DNA of 64,000 nucleotides. Origin: Burkholderia territorii (GTDB lineage Bacteria > Pseudomonadota > Gammaproteobacteria > Burkholderiales > Burkholderiaceae). The stretch covers positions 124,001 through 188,000 of the forward strand of contig NZ_CADFEJ010000001.1 of the NCBI RefSeq assembly GCF_902833055.1. Reading direction: 5' to 3'. The notes beneath the pieces are model-generated. The model saw only the letters and a list, made by a program, of their open reading frames with translations. It was not told the DNA's origin and made no database searches. Shown here in pieces: positions 55,129 through 64,000 of the stretch (the first letter of the stretch is position 1; each line of letters starts with the position of its first letter). Position numbers and translations under genes: made by a program.

Positions 55129-58100
55129 ATGGCAGCACGCGCACGCATCGCACGACAACCTGACGCGACGGGGTCGCGCTCCGTCCTCAAATCGGAACTG
55201 CGGCCGCTGGTGCGTGCCGTCGCACTGATGTTGCTCGCGGCAGCGTCCGCTCATGCGCATGCGGCCGGCATCATGAACCTCGGCGCGGCCACCGCGCGCG
55301 CGTCCGGCGGTGGCGCGGGCGGTGCCGGTGTGCCGGGCATGCCGAATCTCGGCGTGTCGCCGCAGCAGGCGGCACAGGCGAGCCAGCCGTCGATTCGCAA
55401 CCTCGGCTACGCCGCCCATGCGATTGCCGCGCAGATCGCCGCGCAGCAGAACGCGGCCGCGGCGGCGGCGAAGCTGCCTTCGACCGTGCCGAACGGGCTC
55501 GCGCCGGGCGGGCTGGAGGTGGCGCCGGGCATCACGTTCGCGAAGGACGGCAACGGTAATCTCGTCAGCCAGAATACCGACACGGGCAATCCGCTGCTGT
55601 GGGTCAACGCGAATGCGCCGCAGCAGACGGTCGACAACAGCGGCCGCGTGAACGTCGACGTCAAGCAGACCGGCCAGAACGCGGTGCTCACGTGGCAGAC
55701 GATGAACGTCGGCCGGCAGACGACGCTGAACTTCGATCAGTCGGCCGGCACGCAGACGAACGGCGCGAACAACTGGGCCGTGCTGAACCGGATCAACGAT
55801 CCGAGCGGGCGGCCGAGCCAGATACTCGGCAACGTCACCGCGCAGGGCGCGGTGTACGTGATCAACCGCAACGGCGTGCTGTTCGGCGCGGGGTCGCAGG
55901 TCAACGTGCATTCGCTGGTCGCGTCGTCGCTGAACCTGCTCGACATGAAGAACCAGCTCGTGCCGACGGCCGCGGGTATCGTCGCGAGCAACCAGCAGTT
56001 CCTGAGCCTGCCGGCGGGGACGACAGGCGGGCTGGCTTATCCGGAGTCGGGGAGTTCGGGCGGCGTGGCGGGCGCGGTCGGTCGCCCGAACGAGGTGCTC
56101 GGGCTAGGGAGCCCGGCGCTGCTGACCGGTTCGTACCAGGCGCCGGGCGACGTCACGATAGAGCAGGGTGCCTCGATCACGACGCACACGAACGGCACGG
56201 CGAGCGACGGCGGATTCGTGCTGGTCGCGGCGCCGAACGTGACGAACGCGGGCAGCATTTCGGCCACGGCGGGGCAGGTAGTGCTTGCGGCGGGCGTGGG
56301 CGTGAGCCTGCGACCCAACGGAAACGGGGCGACGGGCAATCCGCAGGTGCTGTTGCCCGAGTTGAGCGGGCAGATCGTGACCACGGATCTGCAGACCGGC
56401 AAAACGATCGACGTCACGCCGGCCGGCACCTTGACCAATACCGGCATCGTGCAGGCTGCGCGCGGCAACGTGAACCTGCTCGGCAGCCGCGTCGCGCAGA
56501 ACGGCGTGGTGGGTGTCACGACGAGCGTGAACACGCCGGGCACGATCACGATTTCGACGGCCGACGAGTATGCGTCGAACAATCCGCTGGGCAATCCGTA
56601 TACCGGCTCGACGCCGGTCACGGGCAACGGCGGCGGAGGCGACAACGTCAATCGTGCCGGCCTGCTGAGCTTCGGCCCGGGATCGGTCACGACGGTGCTG
56701 CCCGACAACAACGGCCAGACCGCGACGTCCACGCCCGGTACGACCTTCACGCCGGGCGGCATCACGATGACGGCCGGCTCCGTCTGGTTCCAGGGCGGCT
56801 CGCTGATCGAGGCGCCGGGCTCGAACGTGTCGGTGACGGCCTACGTGCCGTCGGTGGTGACGAACCAGGCAGCCGGCCAGACAGCGGTGCCGGGCCGGAT
56901 CTACGTGGATGACGGCGCGACGATCGACGTGTCGGGGCTCGCGGATGTCCAGGCGCCGATCTCGCAGACGCTCGTGACGATCGACCGGATCGGCCAGAAC
57001 GAACTGGCCGATTCGCCGCTGCTGCGCAACAGTTTCCTGTTCGGGCTGAAGGGCGTCGTCGTCGACAGCACGCTGACGGGCACGCGCAGCGACGGCGTGC
57101 AGTGGGTCGGCAGCCCGATCCTGAACCTGTCGGGCTACGTGAACCTGATCCCGCGCACCGTCGACCAGTTGCTGACCAACGGCGGCACGATCACGCTGTC
57201 GGGCAACGAGGTGATGACCGCGGCCGGTTCGTCGATGAACCTGAACGGCGGGTACGTGCATTACAACGGCGGGATGGTCAACACGACACGGCTCGTCGAT
57301 GCCAACGGCGCGATCGTGCCGATCTGGCAGGCGAGCCCGTACGACAACTATGTCGGCATCGCCGGCCAGTTCGTCGAGAGCCATCCGCGCTGGAACGTGA
57401 CGAAGTCCTGGTACAACCCGCTGCAAACGGGCGGCACCTACCAGTCCGATTACATCGTCGGCGGCAATGCGGGCACGCTCGACCTGTTCGCGTCGCAGGC
57501 GCTGGTGCTCGATGGCGATATCAGTGCGCAGGCGTTCGGCGGCGCGAAGCAGATGCAGGGCAACAGCCTGCCGTCGGGCGGCGCGTTCAACCTGGGCGCG
57601 GACCCGAAGCTGGCCGGCGGCACGCTGGCCGGGATGGCCTGGAATGCCGCCGCCAATCCGCTGCTTCCGATCAGCGCGATCTCGGGACTGACGATTCTGC
57701 AGGACGACGCACCGCAGCTAGGCGCGTTGATGCCGGGCTTCTCGATCGATACGCCGCTGGACAAGAACGCTGCGGCGACGCTTGCCGCCAACGATCCGAA
57801 CAATCTGCCGACGACGCGGGTCGTGCCGGTCGCGACGCTGAACAACGGCGGATTCGCAAAGCTGAACGTGACCGAGGACAAGAACGCGGGCAAGGGCATC
57901 GTGGTCGCGCAGGGCACGCAGCTGAACCTTCAGCCGGGCGGTGCGATCTCGCTGAACAGCCCGGCCGTCGGCGCGGACGTGAATGTCGCGGGGCGGTTGT
58001 CCGCACCGTCGGGTTCGATTTCGATCACGAGCGGCGGCAATGTCGTCGTCGGGCCGCAGGGCGCGCTGAGCGCGGCCGGCCAGTGGGTGAACAACGACGT

Positions 58101-61100
58101 GCAGGCCGCGCCGGGCACGGCGCCCGGCAACAGCCAGTTCATCAACGGCGGCAGCATTTCGCTGTCGGCGACGCAGGGATCGACGTTCGTCGACGGCAAC
58201 GCCGTGGACGCGACGGGTTCGATCCTGCTGCAACCGGGAAGCGTGCTCGATGTATCGAGCGGCGGCGAAATGCTCGCGAACGGCCAGTTGCTGATGCAGA
58301 ACGGCGTGCCGGCAGGGCGCGGAGGCAACGTGGCGTTGCAGACCTATGCGGTACCTGCGGGCGGTGCGCAATTCGGTCATACGACCGACGGTGGTGCGAA
58401 CCTGCCCGGCACTCAGCCGACCGCCGGCACGATTGCCATGGGCGGCACGATCCTGAGCGAAGGCTTCTCCGGCGGCGGCACGCTGACGCTGAATGCGCTC
58501 GGCTTCCGGATCGGCGGAGATCGCGCGGCGGCGGCACCGTGGGATGTGTATCTGCCTGAAAGCTTCTTCTCGCAGCAGGGCTTCGGCAAATACGTGTTGA
58601 ACGCGTACTACGATTCGACCATTGCGCCGGGCGCAACGGTTGCGCTCACGCAGAAGAACCTGCTTCCCGATGTGCTGGCACTTCAGCGGACGAGCTCGGG
58701 TTCGAACCTGTCTGCCGGCGGTCTGACGACGGTTGGTCAGCTTGACGCATATCACCGGCAACCCGCAGGGCTTGAGCTGACCGGCGGTAACGCCGTATCG
58801 TGGCTGACGGCGGCGAGTAACGGCGTGATTCCGTCGTATCCGGGCGTGACCGGCGCGGTCACGCTTTCGGCCGGTGCGTCGATCGATGCGGACGCCGGTG
58901 CGAGTATCGTGCTCGCGTCGCCGAAACAGGTGACCGTGCTCGGCTCGGTGGTCGCGCCGGGCGGGTCGATCGTGCTGAGTGCGGATACCGGAGCCACGAC
59001 CGCCCAGCCGGGGCAACTCAATGTGTTCACGCCGAGCAACAGCCGCTCGGTATGGCTCGGGGCCGACGCGACGCTCGACGTATCGGGCGTCGCGCTTGCC
59101 AACCCGCTTGCCGCACCGGTGAAGCTCGGCGCAACGACCGTGATGCCGAATACCGGCAAGGTGCTGCCGGGCGGTTCGGTGACGCTGTCGAGCGATACGG
59201 GCTACGTGGTCGCGCAAGCCGGCTCGAAGATCGCCGTATCGGGCGCATCGGCGAACTTCGATCAATTGCAGGCGAACGGCACGTATGCATCGCACCCGGT
59301 ATGGAGCGACGCCGGTTCGATCACGCTGTCGGCCGCGTACGGGCTTTTCGCGGACGGGACGCTCAGCGGCCATGGCGGTGCATCGCAGGCGCGCGGCGGC
59401 ACGCTGACGGTTCTGCCGCATCAGAACGGCAGTGCGTCCGGCGCGACCGCGCTCATCGTCCGGCAGAGCGGTCCGCTCGTGCCCGCCGGCCTTGCGCCGG
59501 GCGAGGATTTCCCGACGCCGGTGGATCCGGCCACCGGGTTGCCGAGCGGCCAGCCGACCGGCGTGATGCAGTTCTCCGCCGATCGCCTGAATGGTTCGGG
59601 GATCGCGAATCTCGTGCTCGGCGACAGCACGCCATCCCCGATTCCGGCGCCGGTACCGACGATCGCATTCGCCGGTAACGTGAACCTCGCGCTGCCCGAG
59701 TCGGTAACGCTGAATACCGGACGCATCGCCGCGATCGGCATGGACCAGTTGGCGACGCTCCTGTCGACCCCCGCCCAGCCGAGCGGCGGCCCTTCCGCGC
59801 TCGACATCCTTCTGTCGCAGCCGCCGGCCCATCCGCTCGGCACGAAGGTGACGATCAACGCACCGTATGTCGCGCTGGCGGGACCGGTGGCAACGTCGTC
59901 GACGCCCGCGTTCGCGCCGGTCGCGACGCGCTCCGATGCGACGCTGAACGTGAATGCGTCGTTCCTCGATCTGCGCAATCAGTTCCAGCTCAACAACTTC
60001 GGTCAGGCAAACCTGAGCAGCCGAGGCGATATCCGCCTGAGTTCGACGAGTGTGTCGCCGACGAGCAATGCGCTGCTGCCGGGCGTGCTGTACACGCCCG
60101 GCAACGTCACGTTCAACGCGGCCAGCTTGTACCCTGCCACCGGCAGCACGTTCATCATCGACGCGGTCGGCCCCGCCGATCCGGTGACGGGCACACTCGC
60201 TCCGACCACCGTCACGTTCGGTTCGACCGGATCGTCCGGCACGCCGCTGTCGGCCGGCGGCACGCTGCTCGTCGATGCGACGAACATCGTGCAGGGCGGC
60301 AACGTGCGTGCGCCGTCCGGCGCGCTCGTGTTCGGCGTCGGCGATCCGACGAACGGCACGACGCAGAAGCAGTTCGGCAACCTGCCGCTCGTCGCGACGG
60401 ATTCGGTGACGTTCGCGAACGGCAGCGTGACGTCGGTTTCGAACGGCGGCTCGATCATTCCATACGGCACGACGGTCGACGGCGTCCAATGGCAGTTCAA
60501 TCCGCTCGCGGGCGCGACGGCTTCCAACCTCAATGCGCCGCCGGCGAAATACATTGGCGTGAACGGCACGCGCGTCGCGCTGAACCCGGGCGCGACGATC
60601 GACCTGTCCGGCGGCGGCGACCTGCAGGCGGCCGAATGGGTGCCGGGCACGGGCGGCACGCGCGACGTGCTGTCGCAATACAACGTGAGCTACGCGAACG
60701 GCAAGGGTGCGACGGCGGTGCCGGTCAATGCGGGGGCCGGCAGCGTCTACGCGATCGTGCCGGGAAAGCAATCGCCGGTCGCCGCTTACGACCCGTCTTT
60801 CGCGCAGACGGTGCAGCCGGCCGTCGCGGGCAACGGCACGGCAACCACCACGACCGCGACGCTCGGCGTCGGCCAGGCCGGGATGAACGATGCGATCGGC
60901 AAGGCCGTGTACCTGTCCGGCGTGCCGGGTCTTGCGGCCGGCTACTACACGCTACTGCCGGGCAAATACGCGACGCTGCCGGGCGCGTATCGCGTGACGG
61001 TGTCGAGCACGGGCGGCAACGTCGTGCCGGGCGCATCGCAGGTGCTGCCGGACGGCACCGTGATGACGGCCGGCTACTTCGCCGATGCGGTGACGGGCGG

Positions 61101-64000
61101 CCGCAGCGCGACGCCGACGCTCTTCAACGTGCAGTCGGGCAAGGTGTGGCAGCAATACTCGCAATACACGCTGAAGGGCGCGAACGACTTCTTCACCGCG
61201 CAGGCCGCGAAGCAGGGCAATGTGACGCCGCCGCTGCCGGTGGACGGCGGTCAGCTCGTGCTGGCCGCGACGAGGGCGCTCACGCTGGGCGCGACGCTGA
61301 ACGCGGCGGCGGGTGCGGGCGGCGCGCCGGCCGAAGTCGACGTCGCGTCGCAGGACATCCAGATCACCGGCAACGGCAGCGCGGCGCTGCCCGGCTATCT
61401 GCAGATCGGCGGCGATGCGCTCGATTCGCTGAACGCGGGCAGCCTGCTGATCGGCGGCACGCGCGCGGCGACGACGAAGGGCGTGACGATCACGCCGATC
61501 GCGAACAGCGTGGTGGTGTCGAACGACGCGAACACGTCGCTGAAGGGCCCCGAGATCCTGCTCGTGACGAAGACCGATGCAACGGGCACCGATCCGAACG
61601 CGGTGAACGGCCTGCGTGTGGACGCAGGCGCGTCGATCGCGGCGGCGGGCGATTATCCGGCGGCGAAAGATCAGCCGATCGCGATCGCCGGCGACGGTGC
61701 GCTGCTGCGCGTGTCGAACGGCACGATGGCGCCGCTCACGCGCACGGGCGGCACCGGTGCCGGGTTGCTGACGGTTGGTGCCGGAGCGACGCTCACGGGC
61801 GGGCAGGCGCTGATGCTCGATTCGTCCGGAGACCTGAAGGTCGACCCGAGCGCGGTGCTGTCCGCGAAGGCGATCACGGCCGACGGTTCGGCGATCACGT
61901 TCACCAATGCGAGCGGCGCCGCCGCGGCGAACCTGCCGGGCTTCGTGATCGATCCTGCCGGCCTCGCGCAGTTCGCGAATGCGGATCTCGTCACGCTGCG
62001 CAGCTACGGTGCGATCGGCTTCGTCGGCGACGTGACCGCGACGTTCGGCAAGCGCGTCGATCTGAGCGCGGGCACGTTCACGAGCGACGGCGGCCACGTG
62101 ACGCTGAACGGTCAGCAGATCGCGTTCACGAACGAGACGGGCGCGCCCAGCGGCGCGTCCGCGTCGGGCAACGGCACGTTGACGGTCAACGCGAAAGAGA
62201 TCGACCTCGGCACGGGCACGAAGGCGCTGAACGGCTTCTCGTCGGCGAACCTGACCGCGAGCGGCGGCATCGTCGGGCAGGGCACGGGGACATTCGATTT
62301 CGGCTCGCAGCCGGTGACGCTGAGTGCGCCCGTGTATCTCGCCGATACGAGTTCCGCATCGACCGTGAAGACGACCGGCGCGCTGACGCTGAACGGCGCG
62401 GCGGGCACCGCATTGACGAAAACGGCGGTCGGCGGCGCGTGGAAATTCGTCGGCGGCACGCTGGCCGACAACGGCGCGACGATCGCCGCACCGGCCGGCA
62501 ACGTGAGCCTCGACGCGACGGCAGGCAACCTGACGATCGGCAGCGGCTCGACGGTCAGCTCGGCGGGCGTGTCGAAGCAGTTCTTCGATGTGACGCAGTA
62601 CGCGCCGGCCGGCTCGATCACGCTGACCGCCGATGCGGGGACCGTCGATGTGCAAGCGGGCACGACGCTCGACTTCTCGGGCGCGAACGGTGGCGGCGCG
62701 GCAGGCAGCCTGACGCTGTCCGCGCCGAAGCAGGTCGTGAATCTGAACGGCACGATCAAGGGCGGTGCGGCGAACGGCTACGCGGGCGGTTCGCTGTCGC
62801 TCGACACGGCCGGCGCGGCCGATCTGGATTCGCTCGCGAAAACGCTCGCATCGAGCGGCGTCAACCAGTCGATTTCGGTGCATACGAAGTCGGGCAACCT
62901 GACGCTGTCGGCCGGCAATGCGCTGACTGCGCGCTCGGTATCGCTGACCGCCGACGGCGGCGCGGGCAATGCGCGGGATACGGCAAACGGCAACGTGAAC
63001 GTGCTGGGGACGATCGATGCGTCGGGCAAGGCGGGCGGCGAGATCGACCTGTATGGCCGCAGCGGCGTCGACGTGGAGGGCACGCTGCTCGCGCGCGGCT
63101 CCGATCCGACGCAGCGCGGCGGCAAGGTCAACATCGGCACGAGCGCGGTGTTCGACCCGACCGTCGCGAATCCGTACAACGCGACCTACGGCTACGAGAA
63201 CATCGATCCGTCGCGTTCGGGCGCGATCCGGGTCGGCGCGAATGCGCTGATCGACGTATCGGGCGGCACGGCAGGCGGATTGTCGGGCGGCACGGTGAAT
63301 TTCCGCGCGCCGCTGCTCGCGGACGGCAGCGTCGACGTCCAGTTCCCGACTGCATTCAACAGCGGCAAGGGCATCGTCGGTTCGCGCGCGACGACGCTCG
63401 AAGCGTATGCGGTGTGGAGCACGACCGACGCGTCGCCGGGAGGGCAGCATTTCGACGGCATCGTCGATCCGGCGGGCTGGTACGACGGCAACGGGCATTT
63501 GCTGGCCGGCACGTTCACCGCGCAAGGCACCAATCCGCCGACCTTCACGTTCGCGCCGGATGCGAACGGCGACGGCGGCGGCACGCTGACGAACAACGCG
63601 ACCGGCGCGCAGGTGACGCTGACCGGCAGTCAGAGCGATCTTGCTTCGTTGTACACGGGGATCTCGTCGATCGGCTTCCCGGGCATGGACAGCGCGTACT
63701 TCGTGCCGACCACGGCGAACGCCGATCACCAGACGTTCTACGGCGGCCAGATCGTAAAGGCGAGCGACGGCACGCTGTCGATGACGCCAGGCACGCTGAT
63801 GGGATTCATCCAGAGCGGCCTCGGCGCAAACGGGCCGACGCTGCAGGGATCGACGGCAAACATCGCGAATTTCCGCGTCGCGCCCGGTGTCGAATTCGAC
63901 AACCCGAGCACGGCGATCAACGGCGGCAATATCTCGATCCTGTCGAACTGGAATCTCGGCGCGGGGCTGCCGAACAACAGCGGGACGATCGTGCCTTCGT
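55129..64000 (+). CDS. giant filamentous-haemagglutinin-type TPS exoprotein (3' end beyond the window)
   Basis: From ATG 55129 the frame stays open to the window end (2957 codons, no stop seen). It has a long basic leader, a hydrophobic signal core (ALMLLAAASAHAHAAG) and an Ala-rich linker. The two-partner-secretion domain follows (about residues 160-280: LLWVNANAPQQTVDNSGRVN, GQNAVLTWQTMNVG, ILGNVTAQGAVYVINRNGVL). After it come beta-helix repeats rich in Gly, Thr and Asn with GGT.T-type and GGS..L.A motifs to the window end. The matching TpsB transporter is not in view. It lies after the glycosyltransferases and is likely their target. No toxin or immunity gene can be seen as the C-terminus is missing. 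Confidence 0.92.
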   Translation, partial: MAARARIARQPDATGSRSVLKSELRPLVRAVALMLLAAASAHAHAAGIMNLGAATARASGGGAGGAGVPGMPNLGVSPQQAAQASQPSIRNLGYAAHAIAAQIAAQQNAAAAAAKLPSTVPNGLAPGGLEVAPGITFAKDGNGNLVSQNTDTGNPLLWVNANAPQQTVDNSGRVNVDVKQTGQNAVLTWQTMNVGRQTTLNFDQSAGTQTNGANNWAVLNRINDPSGRPSQILGNVTAQGAVYVINRNGVLFGAGSQVNVHSLVASSLNLLDMKNQLVPTAAGIVASNQQFLSLPAGTTGGLAYPESGSSGGVAGAVGRPNEVLGLGSPALLTGSYQAPGDVTIEQGASITTHTNGTASDGGFVLVAAPNVTNAGSISATAGQVVLAAGVGVSLRPNGNGATGNPQVLLPELSGQIVTTDLQTGKTIDVTPAGTLTNTGIVQAARGNVNLLGSRVAQNGVVGVTTSVNTPGTITISTADEYASNNPLGNPYTGSTPVTGNGGGGDNVNRAGLLSFGPGSVTTVLPDNNGQTATSTPGTTFTPGGITMTAGSVWFQGGSLIEAPGSNVSVTAYVPSVVTNQAAGQTAVPGRIYVDDGATIDVSGLADVQAPISQTLVTIDRIGQNELADSPLLRNSFLFGLKGVVVDSTLTGTRSDGVQWVGSPILNLSGYVNLIPRTVDQLLTNGGTITLSGNEVMTAAGSSMNLNGGYVHYNGGMVNTTRLVDANGAIVPIWQASPYDNYVGIAGQFVESHPRWNVTKSWYNPLQTGGTYQSDYIVGGNAGTLDLFASQALVLDGDISAQAFGGAKQMQGNSLPSGGAFNLGADPKLAGGTLAGMAWNAAANPLLPISAISGLTILQDDAPQLGALMPGFSIDTPLDKNAAATLAANDPNNLPTTRVVPVATLNNGGFAKLNVTEDKNAGKGIVVAQGTQLNLQPGGAISLNSPAVGADVNVAGRLSAPSGSISITSGGNVVVGPQGALSAAGQWVNNDVQAAPGTAPGNSQFINGGSISLSATQGSTFVDGNAVDATGSILLQPGSVLDVSSGGEMLANGQLLMQNGVPAGRGGNVALQTYAVPAGGAQFGHTTDGGANLPGTQPTAGTIAMGGTILSEGFSGGGTLTLNALGFRIGGDRAAAAPWDVYLPESFFSQQGFGKYVLNAYYDSTIAPGATVALTQKNLLPDVLALQRTSSGSNLSAGGLTTVGQLDAYHRQPAGLELTGGNAVSWLTAASNGVIPSYPGVTGAVTLSAGASIDADAGASIVLASPKQVTVLGSVVAPGGSIVLSADTGATTAQPGQLNVFTPSNSRSVWLGADATLDVSGVALANPLAAPVKLGATTVMPNTGKVLPGGSVTLSSDTGYVVAQAGSKIAVSGASANFDQLQANGTYASHPVWSDAGSITLSAAYGLFADGTLSGHGGASQARGGTLTVLPHQNGSASGATALIVRQSGPLVPAGLAPGEDFPTPVDPATGLPSGQPTGVMQFSADRLNGSGIANLVLGDSTPSPIPAPVPTIAFAGNVNLALPESVTLNTGRIAAIGMDQLATLLSTPAQPSGGPSALDILLSQPPAHPLGTKVTINAPYVALAGPVATSSTPAFAPVATRSDATLNVNASFLDLRNQFQLNNFGQANLSSRGDIRLSSTSVSPTSNALLPGVLYTPGNVTFNAASLYPATGSTFIIDAVGPADPVTGTLAPTTVTFGSTGSSGTPLSAGGTLLVDATNIVQGGNVRAPSGALVFGVGDPTNGTTQKQFGNLPLVATDSVTFANGSVTSVSNGGSIIPYGTTVDGVQWQFNPLAGATASNLNAPPAKYIGVNGTRVALNPGATIDLSGGGDLQAAEWVPGTGGTRDVLSQYNVSYANGKGATAVPVNAGAGSVYAIVPGKQSPVAAYDPSFAQTVQPAVAGNGTATTTTATLGVGQAGMNDAIGKAVYLSGVPGLAAGYYTLLPGKYATLPGAYRVTVSSTGGNVVPGASQVLPDGTVMTAGYFADAVTGGRSATPTLFNVQSGKVWQQYSQYTLKGANDFFTAQAAKQGNVTPPLPVDGGQLVLAATRALTLGATLNAAAGAGGAPAEVDVASQDIQITGNGSAALPGYLQIGGDALDSLNAGSLLIGGTRAATTKGVTITPIANSVVVSNDANTSLKGPEILLVTKTDATGTDPNAVNGLRVDAGASIAAAGDYPAAKDQPIAIAGDGALLRVSNGTMAPLTRTGGTGAGLLTVGAGATLTGGQALMLDSSGDLKVDPSAVLSAKAITADGSAITFTNASGAAAANLPGFVIDPAGLAQFANADLVTLRSYGAIGFVGDVTATFGKRVDLSAGTFTSDGGHVTLNGQQIAFTNETGAPSGASASGNGTLTVNAKEIDLGTGTKALNGFSSANLTASGGIVGQGTGTFDFGSQPVTLSAPVYLADTSSASTVKTTGALTLNGAAGTALTKTAVGGAWKFVGGTLADNGATIAAPAGNVSLDATAGNLTIGSGSTVSSAGVSKQFFDVTQYAPAGSITLTADAGTVDVQAGTTLDFSGANGGGAAGSLTLSAPKQVVNLNGTIKGGAANGYAGGSLSLDTAGAADLDSLAKTLASSGVNQSISVHTKSGNLTLSAGNALTARSVSLTADGGAGNARDTANGNVNVLGTIDASGKAGGEIDLYGRSGVDVEGTLLARGSDPTQRGGKVNIGTSAVFDPTVANPYNATYGYENIDPSRSGAIRVGANALIDVSGGTAGGLSGGTVNFRAPLLADGSVDVQFPTAFNSGKGIVGSRATTLEAYAVWSTTDASPGGQHFDGIVDPAGWYDGNGHLLAGTFTAQGTNPPTFTFAPDANGDGGGTLTNNATGAQVTLTGSQSDLASLYTGISSIGFPGMDSAYFVPTTANADHQTFYGGQIVKASDGTLSMTPGTLMGFIQSGLGANGPTLQGSTANIANFRVAPGVEFDNPSTAINGGNISILSNWNLGAGLPNNSGTIVPS

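Noticed and set aside
57718..60771. Very long minus-strand open frame (over 1000 codons), with a similar one at 60952-63729
   Set aside because: Both lie antisense to the repeat-rich exoprotein. Their Arg/His-rich translations are what antisense frames of high-GC Burkholderia genes produce; no family features or ribosome site.
55129..64000. Calling the second TPS protein a CdiA toxin-delivery protein
   Set aside because: Its C-terminus is outside the window and no immunity gene can be seen, so adhesin versus CDI function cannot be decided.

Overview
The window looks like chromosome 2 of a Burkholderia cepacia complex bacterium. The strongest evidence is the complete cepI / rsaM / cepR quorum-sensing locus with the DUF4902 gene downstream of cepI, together with high GC, a Burkholderia-type porin and DUF3331/DUF4148 proteins. 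No rRNA, tRNA or CRISPR was seen. The species cannot be fixed from this sequence.

Layout. (1) 1-12.9 kb: the 3' 8 kb of a two-partner-secretion contact-dependent inhibition exoprotein (CdiA/BcpA type). It is followed by an AT-richer array of orphan toxin C-termini and small membrane immunity proteins, increasingly decayed downstream. (2) 12.9-17.3 kb: RpiR regulator divergent from gamma-glutamyltransferase and a dicarboxylate/amino-acid symporter. (3) 17.3-23.1 kb: DUF3331 gene and NDH-2 divergent from a TetR regulator, then SoxR with its box, an NCS1 permease, a short-chain dehydrogenase relic and a YXWGQ-type protein. (4) 23.7-27.7 kb: major porin, rnk, DUF4148 protein, CBS protein and ribA. 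(5) 27.9-33.4 kb: integrase relic, vgrG, a probable lytic-transglycosylase T6SS effector with its periplasmic immunity protein, and a GNAT. (6) 34.1-37.7 kb: the cep locus and mgtC. (7) 38.0-43.0 kb: a four-gene efflux operon matching the E. coli ytcA-mdtN-mdtO-mdtP order. (8) 43.5-46.6 kb: metallophosphoesterase, nitroreductase, AlkB-type dioxygenase and a small protein. (9) 46.8-64 kb: two orphan pseudopilins (gspI, gspJ), three tandem TPR-glycosyltransferase paralogues, and the first 8.9 kb of a second giant two-partner-secretion exoprotein, open at the window end.

How the parts work together. Both ends of the window are large secreted surface proteins, and the middle carries a T6SS tip/effector/immunity set and the quorum-sensing switch, so much of the window concerns competition and surface interaction. 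The most novel-looking parts are two. First, the CDI array reads as a duplicated toxin1-immunity1-toxin2-immunity2 unit whose second copy is breaking down. Second, in the last 17 kb a shared promoter block (core AATGGTCCGTARC) lies upstream of gspI, of the first glycosyltransferase and of the exoprotein. This suggests one regulon for making, perhaps glycosylating, and displaying a giant adhesin.

Limits: all calls come from reading the sequence by eye. No database search, alignment score or structure prediction was run.
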